Assembly (NCBI GenBank): GCA_027605045.1
Contig: JAQFWX010000025.1
Span: 533,766-597,765 of the forward strand
DNA from: Phallus indusiatus
Taxonomy: Eukaryota; Basidiomycota; Agaricomycetes; Phallales; Phallaceae
DNA length: 64,000 bases
Direction of reading: 5' to 3'
The position numbers were made by a program, and so were the translations under genes. Within the stretch, counting starts at the first letter, position 1. Each line of letters begins with the position of its first letter. Below the pieces are notes generated by a model. It saw only the letters and a program-made list of their open reading frames with translations, did no database searches and was not told the origin of the DNA. This document shows, in pieces, positions 12,029-24,800 of the stretch.

Positions 12029-12451
12029 ATGCTGAAGAGGTTCACCATTTTTGAAGTTCAGATGATTGAGTTCCACCTATCTGACATCGGTTCAATAGCA
12101 GCAGGCGAATTAACGTCCGAGGATGTGGCTTTAACTGTAGAGCACGGAATCTCGAGAGAGGCCGAAGCCATCAGCAAGTATGCAAGAATGGTAGGCTTCA
12201 AGTTCGTTAAAAGCTTCTCTCGTGACGGCATAAATGTCGATGCCTTATTCTTCGTGGAAGGGAGTCTCCTGCGCAATGTAGGCTTGTCACCAGTTGTTGG
12301 AAGGGTGATTCGTGCCATCGGACAAGGAACCGTCTCCCCTGTCTCAACGCCGACGGCCTTCAAACAAACAATGGAATGGAGACCAGGCATCGGCCATATG
12401 ACTAAAGTGAAATATTGTAAAACCACAGGTCATGGAGACACCGTCTCATAG
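12029..12451 (+). CDS. small hypothetical protein with SAM-like helices
   Basis: An open frame of 140 codons begins at ATG 12029; ATG 12061 is an alternative start. Its C-terminal half (SKYARMVGFKF ... INVDALFFVEGSLLRNVGLS then VVGRVIRAIG) has the helix pattern and closing GL-x-x-x-x-RVIRAI signature of sterile-alpha-motif-like domains. The last 40 residues look non-domain. I do not recognise the protein. It could be a real small gene, an exon of a longer one, or a remnant. It lies 220 bp upstream of the RecQ gene on the same strand. Confidence 0.4.
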   Translation: MLKRFTIFEVQMIEFHLSDIGSIAAGELTSEDVALTVEHGISREAEAISKYARMVGFKFVKSFSRDGINVDALFFVEGSLLRNVGLSPVVGRVIRAIGQGTVSPVSTPTAFKQTMEWRPGIGHMTKVKYCKTTGHGDTVS

Positions 12452-12543
12452 CCTGAGGATGTCAAACGATAAAGCGCATCGCGATTCGCACTCGACAGAC
12501 GACAGCCCTTGGATGATCGGGACCAAATCGGGACCGGAGCTGA

Positions 12544-12572
12544 ACGCGTGTTACGTAAAATGCGTGACGCGT
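12544..12572 (+). promoter_or_regulatory. two ACGCGT (MCB/MBF-type) boxes upstream of RecQ
   Basis: Exact ACGCGT hexamers lie at 12544-12549 and 12567-12572, with an E2F-like ACGCGC nearby at ~12580. They are about 105-135 bp before the proposed RecQ ATG. In yeasts this hexamer is the binding site of the MBF G1/S transcription factor. Its use here is inferred from position and from its recurrence before RAD50. Confidence 0.45.
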
Positions 12573-12677
12573 GGTCGCGACGCGCGCCATTTTCGCGTTT
12601 AACGGCGTTCTGTCCTTCAACTTTTCAGACAACACCTTATTATCTCATCCATACTACTTCTGCTTTTATTTGACTCA

Positions 12678-15600
12678 TGGAAATTGATATTGATGAAAGC
12701 GACAGAAACAGTTCTTGGGTTCTCATGCTGAAAAATTGAGTGGCAGTGCGACAAGTCGGCGACGTAAAGGAAAAGAAAAGAAAAACCTCAAACCGACTGA
12801 GTACAGAAGAAATTGTACAACAATGCCACAAGCGAGTGTCTAATTCAACTTTATAAATGCAACGTATTAAACGGAAGTTTGTCAATGTCAGGGTTCTTAA
12901 TAAAGGTATGTCACTGTGCACAATTGACTCCTATTGCTCTTACTTATGGGCATAGTTTTCGGGCATCCTGAGTATAAAGGAAAACAGAAGGACATTATAG
13001 AAGCCGCTGTATCATGTGAGTTTCTCAGAACAACAGCTAACGGAGTTAATATTTATTCCATATTGCGGGCGAAAGCAAAAGACGTTCTAGTTATTGCTCC
13101 TACGGGACTGGGAAAGGTTGTTTATTCCTTCGTTATCGGCATCATCGTGACTAATTGCGTTTACTATAGAGTTTATGTTTTCAGATTCCAGCCATTGCAG
13201 TAGAAGTAGGTGATACATCTTTTTCTACTACACTTCTTGCTGATAAGAATACAGCAAGGCGTTACTATTGTGATATCTCCTCTTCTGGGTAAGTTCGTAT
13301 TATTCAAAATATAAATAAAATACTCATCGTAACTTGTAGCTTTGATAAAAAATCGTGAGCAGTGGATTCAGTGAAGGAGGAATTAACGATTATGTTAATA
13401 CTCTGTAGAGGTCTCTAAACTTACGAGCTTGCGCGTTCAAGTCGTGGCTTTGACGTCAGAAAATACTCCCGAAGAAAAGCAAAGGGTATATCGTACATAT
13501 AATATCGAATATATGCGATCTGAGCTCTCGTAGGTTGCGGATGATTTGCGTTCTGGGTACCCTACCTATCGCTTGCTTTACGGTAACTATGTACCATGTC
13601 TTGGAAAATTATCACCCAATACCTCTTCAAAGTTACGCCCGAAAAATTATGTACTCCGGAATTTGCTGACCTGTTGGATGCTGTTCACGAGAACAATCAG
13701 CTGAACCGGTTGGTCGTAGACGAAGTATGTGCGTTCACAACATGGTCGTTTCATATCTAATCCATGACTCAGGCACATTGCATATCTGCAAGTTCAACTA
13801 ATGTCCTCTTTCAATATTTAAATTCTCATTTACACGCTTTAGGAGTGGGGTCATGACTTCCGAACTGAGTATCGACGGCTTGGTACTTTCCGAGATCGAT
13901 ACCCGGATGTGCCTATAATGGCTTTGACCGCCAGTGCCACAGCGCAGTAGGTTTGTTTATTATAATGATTTCATATTACTAACAGTTTCGGCTAGTGTGC
14001 AGAATGATATAGTCCAATCTCTGAAAATGTCGCCTGAAAATACATTTCACGCCATTCATCCTTTTAATCGCCCCAATTTATTTTACGAGGTGACATTCAT
14101 CAAGTAATAGGTGTTTTCGTATGCAGCGCCGCTTAATTATTCAACAGGTCCGATATCTCTCGGGTTCGTCATATGGAAAACAAATGGATGATATACGAGA
14201 TTTTATTTCTACTCTACATAAGCGTCGGGGTAAACCCTCCTGTGGGATTATTTATTGTAGACTGAGAAACATGTGCAATGAACTTGCCTCATTTTTGCGC
14301 GGAAAAGGTATCAACGCCCGCCCTTACCATAAAGGCCTCAAGTAATTTACGTTTTAGTTCTTCCGAATTTCGTCGAACTAATATGTTTGTAGACCAGCGG
14401 TGTTGGATAGGACTATGGAACAATGGCAACAAGGTAGCTCGGAATATGAGGGAGGAGTTGATGTGGTACGTAGTCTTTTTAAACTTCAGTTACCGTCTAT
14501 GTAATTTCATGTAGGTTGTGGCTACGATTGCTTTCGGATGTGGTATCGACAAAAGCGATGTGCGGTAAGAGTGATTAAACCTGAGTTTGAACTCAGGATT
14601 GAAATTTTGAAAGATATGTAATACATTTCGATCTGCCCAAGAGCTTAGAAGGTATGCATTATGGTATCACCTGGCAAAGTAATTTTAATTGACGCTCAAT
14701 ATTATATGACAGGCTATTATCAGGAGACGGGTAAGCCTTTTGGGTCCCAAATCCGTTTTCCTGGTCCTTACAATAAATCAGGTCGTGCTGGTCGTGATGG
14801 CTCAGTAGGTTTTTGAAGAGTGTTTTGAGTGAATAGTAAACCATGGGCCAACTAACACCCTCCCAGCCTGCAAGATGTATTTTGTATTACTGTGAGTGTA
14901 CAATGATAATCAATTATGTACTTTGCTGATAATTTACAAGCTCGGGAGGATGCTTTGAAGGTCAAAAAACTCGTGGCCAGCAGTTTTAAATCTCGACAAG
15001 TAAAAGCTCTTTTGCACGACGGACCCGAACCAACACAGAGAACGCTGGACAGCTTTACCTCGGTACGTTTATAGGGTAATTGCATCACGACGGTTATGAA
15101 TTATTGCTATCAAGTTGCTCAATCTGGCTGAGTCGACGTCCGCATGCAGACACGTCGTGAGTTGTCATTCGAACCATCTTTATCACTCGACTGTTTACGC
15201 TTTTCTTAGTCTATTTGTAAATATTTTGGCGAGGCTGTTGATGCCAGCGACACATCGGAATATTGCAACAACATGTGTGATGTACGGATAGATTCCTTAA
15301 ACTCCAAGTAACTCACTCACCTGTAGTGACTATTAGGTTTGTAAGTACCCAGAAAAAACGAGGGAACGACATCAGGAGTTGTCGAGTGCCGAACTTTTAA
15401 GTGCGCTGATGTCGGGACCGTCTGAAGAGCCGATTGACCTGGACATGGATGATTGTTCTGCGGTTCGGAACAAGGGGCCGCCTATGAACGATGGTTTCCT
15501 TCCCAAGAAACAGAAACAAGGTATAGATTATTCGTTTTCTGGCAGAATTTTTCTCATGATTCCGGGTAGTTGGAGAAAAGAGACCTGCACTCCAAGATCG

Positions 15601-16501
15601 AGTGTTATTGAAAAAACCAAAGCTAGGACCTAAGTTGAAAGGACCATTGCCGACAATACGACTGGCTGATACATTGAAAAAGCCTTTCAAGACACCGTTT
15701 AAAGACATTACACCATCCATTGATGCCATTGATCTACCTGAACAATGTGACACCAAAGCTTCCGAGGATGAGAATGAAGTCATTGTGATTGACGACAGCT
15801 CTGAGCCAATGCAGCAGGACGAGCCCGCTGAAGAGGACGTGGTTGAAGAAGATGCATATAGGGCCATAGAAAAATTGCCTATCGAGCGCAAATCATGTAG
15901 ACTCTTAATTTCTGGTATCACAAATAGCACGAAACACTAACCTCGACCCCAGCACCTTTACTGGAACAGGCTTCCGAGTCAGACGAGGAAGTTGAGTTAG
16001 AAGCGTCGTACTCGCAGAAAGTTCCGGTGAGTCGTCCGTTTTCGTTTCGGCTTTGCGACCTAGACCGACTTGCAATGCAGTCTGCCACGAGATTGAAAGT
16101 ATTTGCGTCCATAAGAAAAACCTTGCAAGGTGTCTTTAGAATATTGGATGAGGGATTACTTAAAGAATTACTTGACTCTGAAGATGTTTGTGAGAGGTTG
16201 AAGTAAGTCATTGAATTAGCTTTCATTTTTTCATGATGTCAACAAATGTGTTTGAACCAGGTCGAATGCGATAGCTGCTTTTTCGAAAGAACTAGAATTT
16301 GGCCTATATGCATATAGTGCGACCAAGCAGGGATACGAGGAACGTTCGGAATCTCAACTAGTCTACTTAAAAATGTTAACAGCATCTCGCTTTTGGTGGG
16401 AACAGTATGCCCCGATCGACGATGAAGAAGAGGAGTCTTTATTTTATTTGAAAATGATTCGAGGCGTCGCACAGAGGATGAAAAATACCATGCGAAAATA
16501 A
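12678..16501 (+). CDS. RecQ-family DNA helicase
   Basis: A heavily split gene, at least 14 exons. Motifs appear in RecQ order. Walker A is VIAPTGLGK, joined across an intron to [12 protein letters not shown]. Then [16 protein letters not shown] and RLLYVTPEKL. The DEAH box is split by an intron as VVDE/AHCIS, then [14 protein letters not shown] and [11 protein letters not shown]. The second RecA lobe has [31 protein letters not shown] and GYYQETGRAGRDG. A Cys-rich zinc region follows ([12 protein letters not shown] ... YCNNMCDVC). The acidic C-terminal extension of ~300 residues has no recognised domain. It unwinds recombination intermediates in the nucleus. The start is uncertain: ATG 12678 needs a short first intron, and ATG 12857 is the alternative. 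Confidence 0.93.
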
Positions 16502-16725
16502 ATAATGTGGGATATATTGTACTATTATATTTTACCAGCATTTCATTTGTGTATACAATATATATGTCATATGTAGTATCTGAATGCGACGGAAGACGAA
16601 AGGCGGCAAATTACCTGACACTAGTTGAACCAGCAGATAAGCGCAGGAACAATATATGGCAGGCGGCATGGAGTGGCCGAGAGAAACCCACACTCGGGCT
16701 CGATAAAGCTCTTGTTTCTCTTATC

Positions 16726-19171
16726 ATGCACTGGAGCACGAATTTGCTCTTTCTGGTGTTAGGCAGCATAAGCTGTTTATCTTCTCAAGCTTTATCGTCT
16801 CCTTCCAATGAAGTCCTTTCGCAATGGAATATTCGCCGTGCGGTTCACGCTGGCCCAGCTGCACTGAAAATGGCATTATTGGACGAAGAATTGAGCAAGA
16901 AAGATAGCAATAGTCCGGACAGCTTTAATACTAATGCGTACGTTCATTCTTCACCGATTCACTTCCTTATGGGTGCCTATTATTTCGTGTTTTCATAGGC
17001 ATCAGAGTCCTTTGTCAATTCTTGAATTCGTTCCTCGCTATTTCGAACAGCCGATTGACCATGACGATCCTTCCTTTGGAACATTCCAGCAACGTTATTG
17101 GGTTAATACTCGATACTATCGTCCCGGAGGCCCTGTAATTGTGGAAGATGGAGGAGAGATAACCGGCGAGTACCGGCTACCTGTTCTTGATACCGGTATT
17201 ATAGATATTTTGGCGAACGCGACAAATGGTATTGGGATTGTTTTGGAGCACAGGTATTACGGCAAGTCTTGACATCATCCTAATTTTTACTACCTTGCTT
17301 TTTGCTTACTGTTCTCCAGGAACGTCTTTGCCATTTGAAAAATTCACCACCGACACTTTACGGTACGTGCTTCGTCACACGACGCGACGTTTGTCTGGAT
17401 AACTCCCTATTTATCCGTAGCTTCTTGAATAACTATCAGTCTGCTGCTGATTCTGCGAACTTTATGCGAAACGTCAAAATTGCTGGTATACCAGATGGTG
17501 ACAGTGTGTCTGCTGAAATCCGACCGTGGATCTATTATGGCGTACTTTTACTTCAAATCTAATGGAAGAAAAGACTCTCATGACCATTCTTTCAGGGGTC
17601 CTATGCTGGTGCACGTGCTGCCCACATGCGCGTGCTTTATCCGGACATCATAGCCGGCTCTATAGCTTCAAGTGCGGTTGTCCATGCATCCGTGTCCTAT
17701 TGGGAATATTATGATCTCATACGAAATTACACTCCTGTGGCGTGTCGGGATGCTATTGAGAATACCGTCAAAACGGTTGACTGGTTGCTTGATTTCAGTG
17801 CATTCACCCGGAAATGGGTTAAACATCTGTTTGGTCTGGAAGGACTACGTGACGACGGAGATTTCGGAAGTGTTTTGATCGTAGGTTTATCTCAATGTTC
17901 AGTTATTTGCTTATAACTGGATTTTTTTTCATGATAGGCTCCCATGGCTTCCTGGCAAAGCATGAACTGGGACCCTGCCATCAATGACACAGTATTTGGC
18001 GAATTTTGCGACGCTCTTACCGCACGAAAACCTTCTATCTGGGGATTAGATGATACCAAAATGCTTAGCATCCGAGAATTGATTGCTCTTGAGCAAGCAG
18101 GAAACGAGAACGCCGAGTCTGATTTGCATGCGGGAGCTGACGAGAGTCTTCTTTCTCAAAGCATACAGGTCCACGGTTCTTTGTTCTCGTATGCAAAGTA
18201 TGTCAAGGACGTGAGTCTTCCCATTTGTTCAACCAGTTTTGTGATCGAGACTCGCTTATTGCATGATAGACGGTTGTCAGTCGCTGCTCTGAAAACAAAA
18301 CCGTCGAAGAGGTATACTGAACCTACAAGTATAGAATAAGCACAGTTAAACTAACACGATTTAAAGTGTTTCGGAACCAATGACCCTGAACAATTTTTGG
18401 ATACATCGTCCACGATGTGGAAGGCTTGGTCATTTCAAGTATGCACAGGTTCGTTAATATCCTTATTATTTCCTCGTCATCTTCATTATTAAGGGTGATG
18501 CGCAGAATGGGGCTTTTTCCAAGTAATTTATTCCTCGCAGAATTAGTTCTACATACATGCGCTAAGGAACTGTGCTTTGTTTAGCATGCTGCGCCTGATG
18601 GGCATCCCTCTTTGTTGTCACGAAAGATCACTTTAGATTATACAGCCAGGATCTGCAGGCTTGTAAGTGAGGATATTTATTCTTTAGATGTTACAGAATT
18701 CATTGCGATTAAAACAGGCGTATCCTCCGGGCGAATACTTTAGTGTTCCCAACTGGCCAAACGTGACCGCCGTGAATGCTTTAGGCGATTTCGATCTTGC
18801 TATGGACAAGATTGCCTTTATTGACGGTGAATGTGAGTTGCTCGCTTATTATTATTGCGAACATATGTGACCTTTCCACGTATACCTTAGATGATCCATG
18901 GAGACCTGCATGCCCACATAGTGATTATGCTTCGGCTAGGGAGGATACTCTTGATCGACCATTCAAGCTGATTCCAAGTAAGAGAATGGTGTCCGGTACA
19001 TGAACCCTTCTGACTGTTCAATACCTGCGTTTAGAGGCTGTACACCACTGGGATCAGAATGGGCTAGCCGACCGCTCTGCTGAGCCGGAGATCATTCAGA
19101 AGATTCAAAGAGAAGAAGTGGAGTTTGTGAAATATTGGCTCGATGAGTGGAAGAAAGAACGGTCGGCGTGA
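16726..19171 (+). CDS. serine peptidase family S28 (Pro-Xaa carboxypeptidase-like), secreted
   Basis: Thirteen exons with matching phases give 584 aa: 16726..16937, 16999..17261, 17320..17362, 17421..17541, 17596..17880, 17938..18210, 18270..18311, 18367..18448, 18506..18522, 18585..18662, 18718..18832, 18891..18977 and 19035..19171. The N-terminus is a signal peptide. The family signature YFEQPIDH is present, as are EHRYYG, the nucleophile elbow GGSYAG, the acid region IDGEYDPWRP and the catalytic His in AVHHWDQNG. By family it cleaves after proline in the vacuole or outside the cell. Intron 17262..17319 uses a GC donor (GCAAGT). Exon 9 is only 17 nt. Confidence 0.94.
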
Positions 19172-19752
19172 GATATGGGATGTGAAGCTTCTTTGAAGGC
19201 AGGAAATTGACTTATTTAAAGTTTGTTCGTACCTTGATTAACCCAATCATAACTGGTGAGAAACCTTGTGACTTCCCCAGGGTGCTTCAAGCGAGAGCAC
19301 TAGATTTGTCCCAAGCCACATTTGAAGTCCCGGGCGTATGTTTCAGTATGATTACTACTACTTTCTGTTCCACACTTTCACTTCGAATAACAAAAACCGA
19401 AGCCTTCACCAACGTCTCTCACGATCTGGATGTTGCCAGACGCGTGACTGTTGGTAGGGGGAAGGAAGCTCCTGGCACATGAAGAGGAGTCGCCGCCCCC
19501 TTTTGAGAGAATTACATACTTCATAAACATCTCCTTCCCACTTTCAGCCACAGCCCTTTCGTTCACATACATTTCAAGTCTTTCAAAGTCTTGACATCCT
19601 TAAATTCTCTCAGGGGCAGTACAATACGCTTATACTCGCTGTGGTACCATCATCCCTGGTGACTCAGCTTCAATTTGTAGAGAGATTCACAGACACAGGT
19701 TTAACCGCGCTTGAATCATTTTATCATCTGCTACCACATCTTTACTGTCGCA
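19172..19752. other. intergenic, nothing recognised
   Basis: This is the 3' flank of the S28 gene and the promoter side of the peroxiredoxin gene. Short open frames here show no splice logic or domain. Confidence 0.4.
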
Positions 19753-20733
19753 ATGTCGCCACATCCTCTCGTAGGCAAGAAAGCACCCCCCATAACACTT
19801 CCTAACCAGGACGGGGAGCAAGTTACTATTGAACCCGGTACCACTGGCACGCCCCTCGCCGTGTTCTTTTATCCCGCGTCCGGTGAGTAATCTAATTTAT
19901 GTATGGCTATTCTATTTTTTGCTTGTGTCTGGTTACGGGTTCCAATGCTTTGGCTTGGCCCCGAAAGTACTTTACGCAATGATGTCCACCCACTCAGTCG
20001 CCATCCCTCGGCCTGAACTGCTCCAGATGCTTACCTTGATGTAACAGGTTCATTGGGATGTACGAAAGAGGCTTGTGCGTTTCGGGATGTAATGAAAGGT
20101 AAGCTGCAATGCCTTGCGTACGACAAGCCTTGACACTATTGGCGTGTTATTCTTTAAGGGTCCGAAGTATTTCAGCGTTCTCGCGTTCAAGTCGTTGGCA
20201 TAAGCGGTGACGCCGTGTCAAAGCAGAAGAAATTTGTTGACCAAAATGGACTTCCCTATCCTGTCTTGAGTGACGAAGCTGGTGTTGCTCGTAAAGCATA
20301 CGATGTAAAAAAAAGTTTTCTGGGTATGAGTGAAGGTAAATATTGATGGAATCCGGATTAAAAGGAGGTCAGCGAAAAGAATCACGTAAAGTTCTTATGA
20401 TTCTTCCTCGTCTTGTCGGCCAACTCCTTTCCGCCCACTTTCCCGTGCTCAGACTTGTTTCTTCTGATCTAATATCCGTACCTTTTTTTCTTAGGTCGAG
20501 TGACATACTTCATCACAGCTGACGGAGTTGTGAAAGACACATGCAGCTCCACCATTAACTTTAGCGAACACGCCAAGTTTGTGAGAAAGATGCTGGAGGC
20601 GGAAGAAAAGAACAGCAAGGAGCAGAAGACGGAACAGCCTGAGGCCCAGCTCGCCAGTGGCGCTAACGTTGACGAGAGCGGAGTACAGACGGAAGGTGCT
20701 GTTGCCAGCGAAAATCCAGTCGCCGAGAATTAA
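19753..20733 (+). CDS. PrxQ/BCP-type peroxiredoxin
   Basis: Exons 19753..19882, 20048..20098, 20159..20335 and 20495..20733 give 198 aa. The thioredoxin-fold AhpC/TSA core begins with GKKAPPITLPNQDGE and LAVFFYPASGSLGCTKEACA. The peroxidatic Cys and a second Cys five residues later (C-x4-C) are the PrxQ/BCP arrangement (Dot5 in yeast). VQVVGISGDAVSKQKKF and YPVLSDEAG follow. The last ~50 residues are an acidic, low-complexity Glu/Ala tail beyond the usual domain. It reduces hydroperoxides using thioredoxin. Location is not obvious; the yeast counterpart is nuclear. Confidence 0.93.
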
Positions 20734-21845
20734 ATCATCTCTCAAGTCATTTTCAAGTCATTTCCATTTTTTTGCCAAAACCAAGGGGAAAAAAAAGAAA
20801 AACCAAAAAAAAGACATGTATTCTATTACTTACTTTCTCGCTACATATGTAATGTCAGTTTTGTCAAGCTCTCCGTTTGTAAACCTCCAAAAAATGCGGG
20901 ATTCTCCAAGATACTGTTCCGAATATTTTCTTCTGTGGAGATTGATTGAAGCACATGTCATTCCGACGGTGATGAACAACTCGCAACTCGTAAATTAGTT
21001 TGATGACACCGTCCGACAAACAGGCGCAAACAGCGCACGCACTTGCAACGCGCGCCTGTAATTGCTGGCTTTTCCCACAAAAGCCCATCACATTCACCTC
21101 ACACGCTGAATTACTGGCACCACTGAGCCCCAAGGCTGAAGTTTGACACGAGGTTTGGCCAGGGCTCTGACTGCAAGGTAGTTGAGCAGTATAAAAGACC
21201 AACTGTCTGAGGTCGCGGGGTTTCCGAGACTCATTCTTTCACGGTCGCGGTGCTTTGCCTCGGTTAACGAGTAGCGTCTTGTTTTTGGTGTTTTGGTGCA
21301 TATCAGCTTTTCACGGTTTCTTACGAGCTTGACCAAGAAGACATTGACGTGCCGTACGACGATACCGAACGCAAACGAAAGAAAAACGATCAAACATTCA
21401 TAACGCTCGAGGTGGTGCTGTGAGGTTTCAGAACCTCCTTTCCGTGATCACAACACATGTTAATATGATATTTTTTACAGGTTACGGTGATCAGAAAAAG
21501 GAAGGTTGCATTAGAGAACCACAAGCCTTTAACTGGATTCATTTCGATTTTGTAAACATTCACCTCTTTGGACGCTTTCTAAAAACCCAACTTATGAACA
21601 CGCCCGTAACGCTATTGGTACTATTTCAATAATTCACATCCACGACAATCAGTACAATTATCATCGGTGTTCTTGGTAAACGCTCAAACGCAACAATCAT
21701 TTGGCCAAGTGTATCTATACAGACCACAGAACAATCGACCCACTAAGATACCAGGCAAGGAAGCCGCGACGATTGAAGCTTCACGCTCAGAACCTGAATA
21801 TCTACAAAACACACTCTTAATTCAACCAAGGTCGCTCAAGTTCGA
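20734..21845. other. intergenic region with a TATA-like element
   Basis: About 1.1 kb without a convincing gene. A TATA-like sequence (agtataaaagacc, near 21189) lies in a GC-richer block. If it is used, the Ser/Arg-rich gene at 21846 would have a leader of ~600 nt. No repeats or RNA genes are seen. Confidence 0.3.
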
Positions 21846-24800
21846 ATGAGCAAACCTCCTGTAACCCCAATAAATACCGCAATATCTTCAACTTCCACAG
21901 GCCGTGACCGTCGCCCTTCCAGTGCTATCTTTATTGGCAGCAGCGGAGGGGTTGGATTCCACCCAGCCTCCTCAGCATCTGGCTTCTCATCGCCACTCCC
22001 CCCGTTACCTGTAACATCCCCATTGTCTTCTGATTCCCTATCATCAGTATCACCCGCTTTTTCAATATCCACTTCTTCATCGCACTCTCAGTCGCATTCG
22101 CAACTTCCATCACCACCCTCGACAACGGCGGGAAGTACAGGCAGTGCTGGAGATGGAGATGGAGATAGAGATAGAGACGGGGTTAGAGATAAAGATAGAC
22201 CGTTAAGGAGAGTCGGCACGGGTCTTCAAAAGTCCGGCTCTTCCTCTTCTTTGGAGGCCAACAAGCTTGGGAATCGTCTTTCAGCTTCTTTAGGTTTAGC
22301 TCGTGATCGAGTCTGGGAAGAAGAACAAAATGTGGAGGCGGAATTATCGGAAGGAGAACTGGAAGGAGATCATACCGCCCGACATCAAGCCCGAAATTCT
22401 GAAAGATCTGAAACAGGGAGAAAGGTATGTGCTGATTTTCGTTGATTCCTCTAATTGATTTTGAATGAATTTAACTAAGGCTATCATTTCGCTTGATCGC
22501 GACTTGAACACATCTTCAAAGCCTTTGTCTGGGTCTGAAACCGAACGGGAGAGAGATCGAGACCGACAATCTTCGCGGATGCAAGTCAGGGCACGTACAC
22601 CGGACCGCCGTGCACGCTCATCATCGGAAAGTAATACAAATATCAGTGTTGAGAACGATAATGATGCCACACCACCTGCGTCGGGTCGACGTACGGTGAG
22701 AGTTGGGGAAAACAGCCCGCGTAAGCAACCAACAACGTCGTTTTCTATTGTCGGAACTGGAAGACGGTCAAGGACTATTTCACTTTTTGAAAGAGGAAGG
22801 GACGATGAAGCAGATTTGCCGGAACCAGCATCGCCAGCGCCCGTTCCTGGACCTGGACCTTCAACTTTGACGAACCGGCGTGCTCGTGCTCCTTTACCTC
22901 GGGAGTTCAGAAGTGACAGAATGTCGGATTACAGTGGACTCGATAACAAGGTAGGACAAACTCTATTTCTTTATAGGTCTCTGCGAATTTACATGTCTAT
23001 TATTAGTCCATAGACGATCCTCAATTAGAAAGGACCTCTTCGCCCCTCTCCCCCCGTCGGGTCCGTGATTCAAGAGCATCAACACTTCGTGAAACTAGAA
23101 AGAACAAGAGATCCTACAGACTTAGCCTAGGGGATAGCAGGGGTTCAGAACACGATCGTCGGAGCGTGGATGATACTCAATCGACATCTTCGGCGATGTA
23201 TGGAGGCAGGCGACAGACCGTGAGACAGAGTGGCAGTGCTGAGAGTGCTTTGGCCAGAGAGCGCGGCGGTGAAGGTGGTTCAAGGGGATTTGCAACTTCA
23301 GAGAGGAGCGTGGTTGGCGAGAGTCTCAGAGCGGCTGGACTAGTAAGGCGGAGTACTGTAGCTGGTGCAGCAGCACATCAGACCCCTATTCGAGATCAAA
23401 ATATTGTTGGTGATTCTAGATCGACTTCAGCGACGGTTGGGTTGGTGACGATGTCGCCTTCTCGACGTCGTGATCGCGAAACGCCGGCGTCGAGGTATTC
23501 TACGGTCAGACTTGATGCGGATGCTTTCCAGCCTCACAATCACGTTCGAGCCGCGACCAGTATGGCCATCTATCACGACAGTGCTGAGAGAGATAGGGAG
23601 GATGACAGACCACTTTCTGTCACTGCTTCGCGGAGAACATTACGCTCTTCTCTCGATGGGGACAGAAATAGGGAAAGGGATAGGCCGCCTTCGACACTAC
23701 GGTTCACACCACTGAGTGAGGCACAAATATCTGATCGACCTGGACGAGGGTCCTCGCCTTTCGTTTCGTCTCAACAGCAACAACAACACTCTTCGTCTTC
23801 GTCAGCACCTAATACCGGAACGGATCACACACGCCTCTTACTCGATGCTCTCCAAATATTCGAATCACATTTATCCAAACCCTTTCCACCGTCCTCCTCT
23901 TCTGCACCGTCTTCCACATTATCTTCCACATTTCCTGACTTACAGGCACATGCAACAACCCTTGTGCAATCTGCCCATACATTGAATGAGCTGCTTCGAA
24001 CGTTGACTTCTCGTGCTTTGGAATCACAAGTAGAAGCTGAAATCGGCGATGCACCCGCCCAGGTCGATGCTGGTGAAATGTGGCGCATCGTTGGAGCAGA
24101 GTACAGAGAAGGCCTGAGGGTTAGCGACGATCTGGTTAGAGTGGTTACTGCTCTTTTAATTGTATTTGGAAGGGTCTTGAGAGACGTCGCAAAAAAGAAT
24201 GGAGGTGCTCCGGCTGCTACAACTAGCTTAGGAATAGAGAGAGACAGAGAAAGAGGTGCAGAATCGCCAGATGTTGGAGGGAGTGTTATTAGTGGTGGTA
24301 CTGGTGCAAGCTCTGGTCAAAGGTCTGCCAGATCGCGACATAGTCTTGATGGCGCGTTGCGTGTTCGTCCTATCCGGCGGAGTACTGGTATGGAAGGCAT
24401 TTCTCTTCCTTCTCACCCATCTGGAGAAGGTCGACGTAGTGTGGAACTTGGTTCACCACCTCTGCCTCTAGGAGGAAGAAGAAGTACCGAATTGGGTTTG
24501 AGTGCTGCTCGTTTACAGGAAAGAGAAAATAGAGAACGAATATCTGGTAGAAGAAGTATGGATGGTGTCGGAGGATATGTCTCTCATGCTCATTCGTCAT
24601 CCGCCGAGACTCTGAAACATGAACGTGCCTTCCTGGATATCCCACGACCCTCTACTTCTTTGAGTTTTATACGCAGAGATAGGGAGAGAGCCCGTCGAGA
24701 TCCGGAAGACGAAAATGAGGAGGATGGCGAGGAAACTGCTCGTGATACACGTCGTGATAGGGAACGAAGGACGACACTTGATAGACTTTCGTTACGGCGG

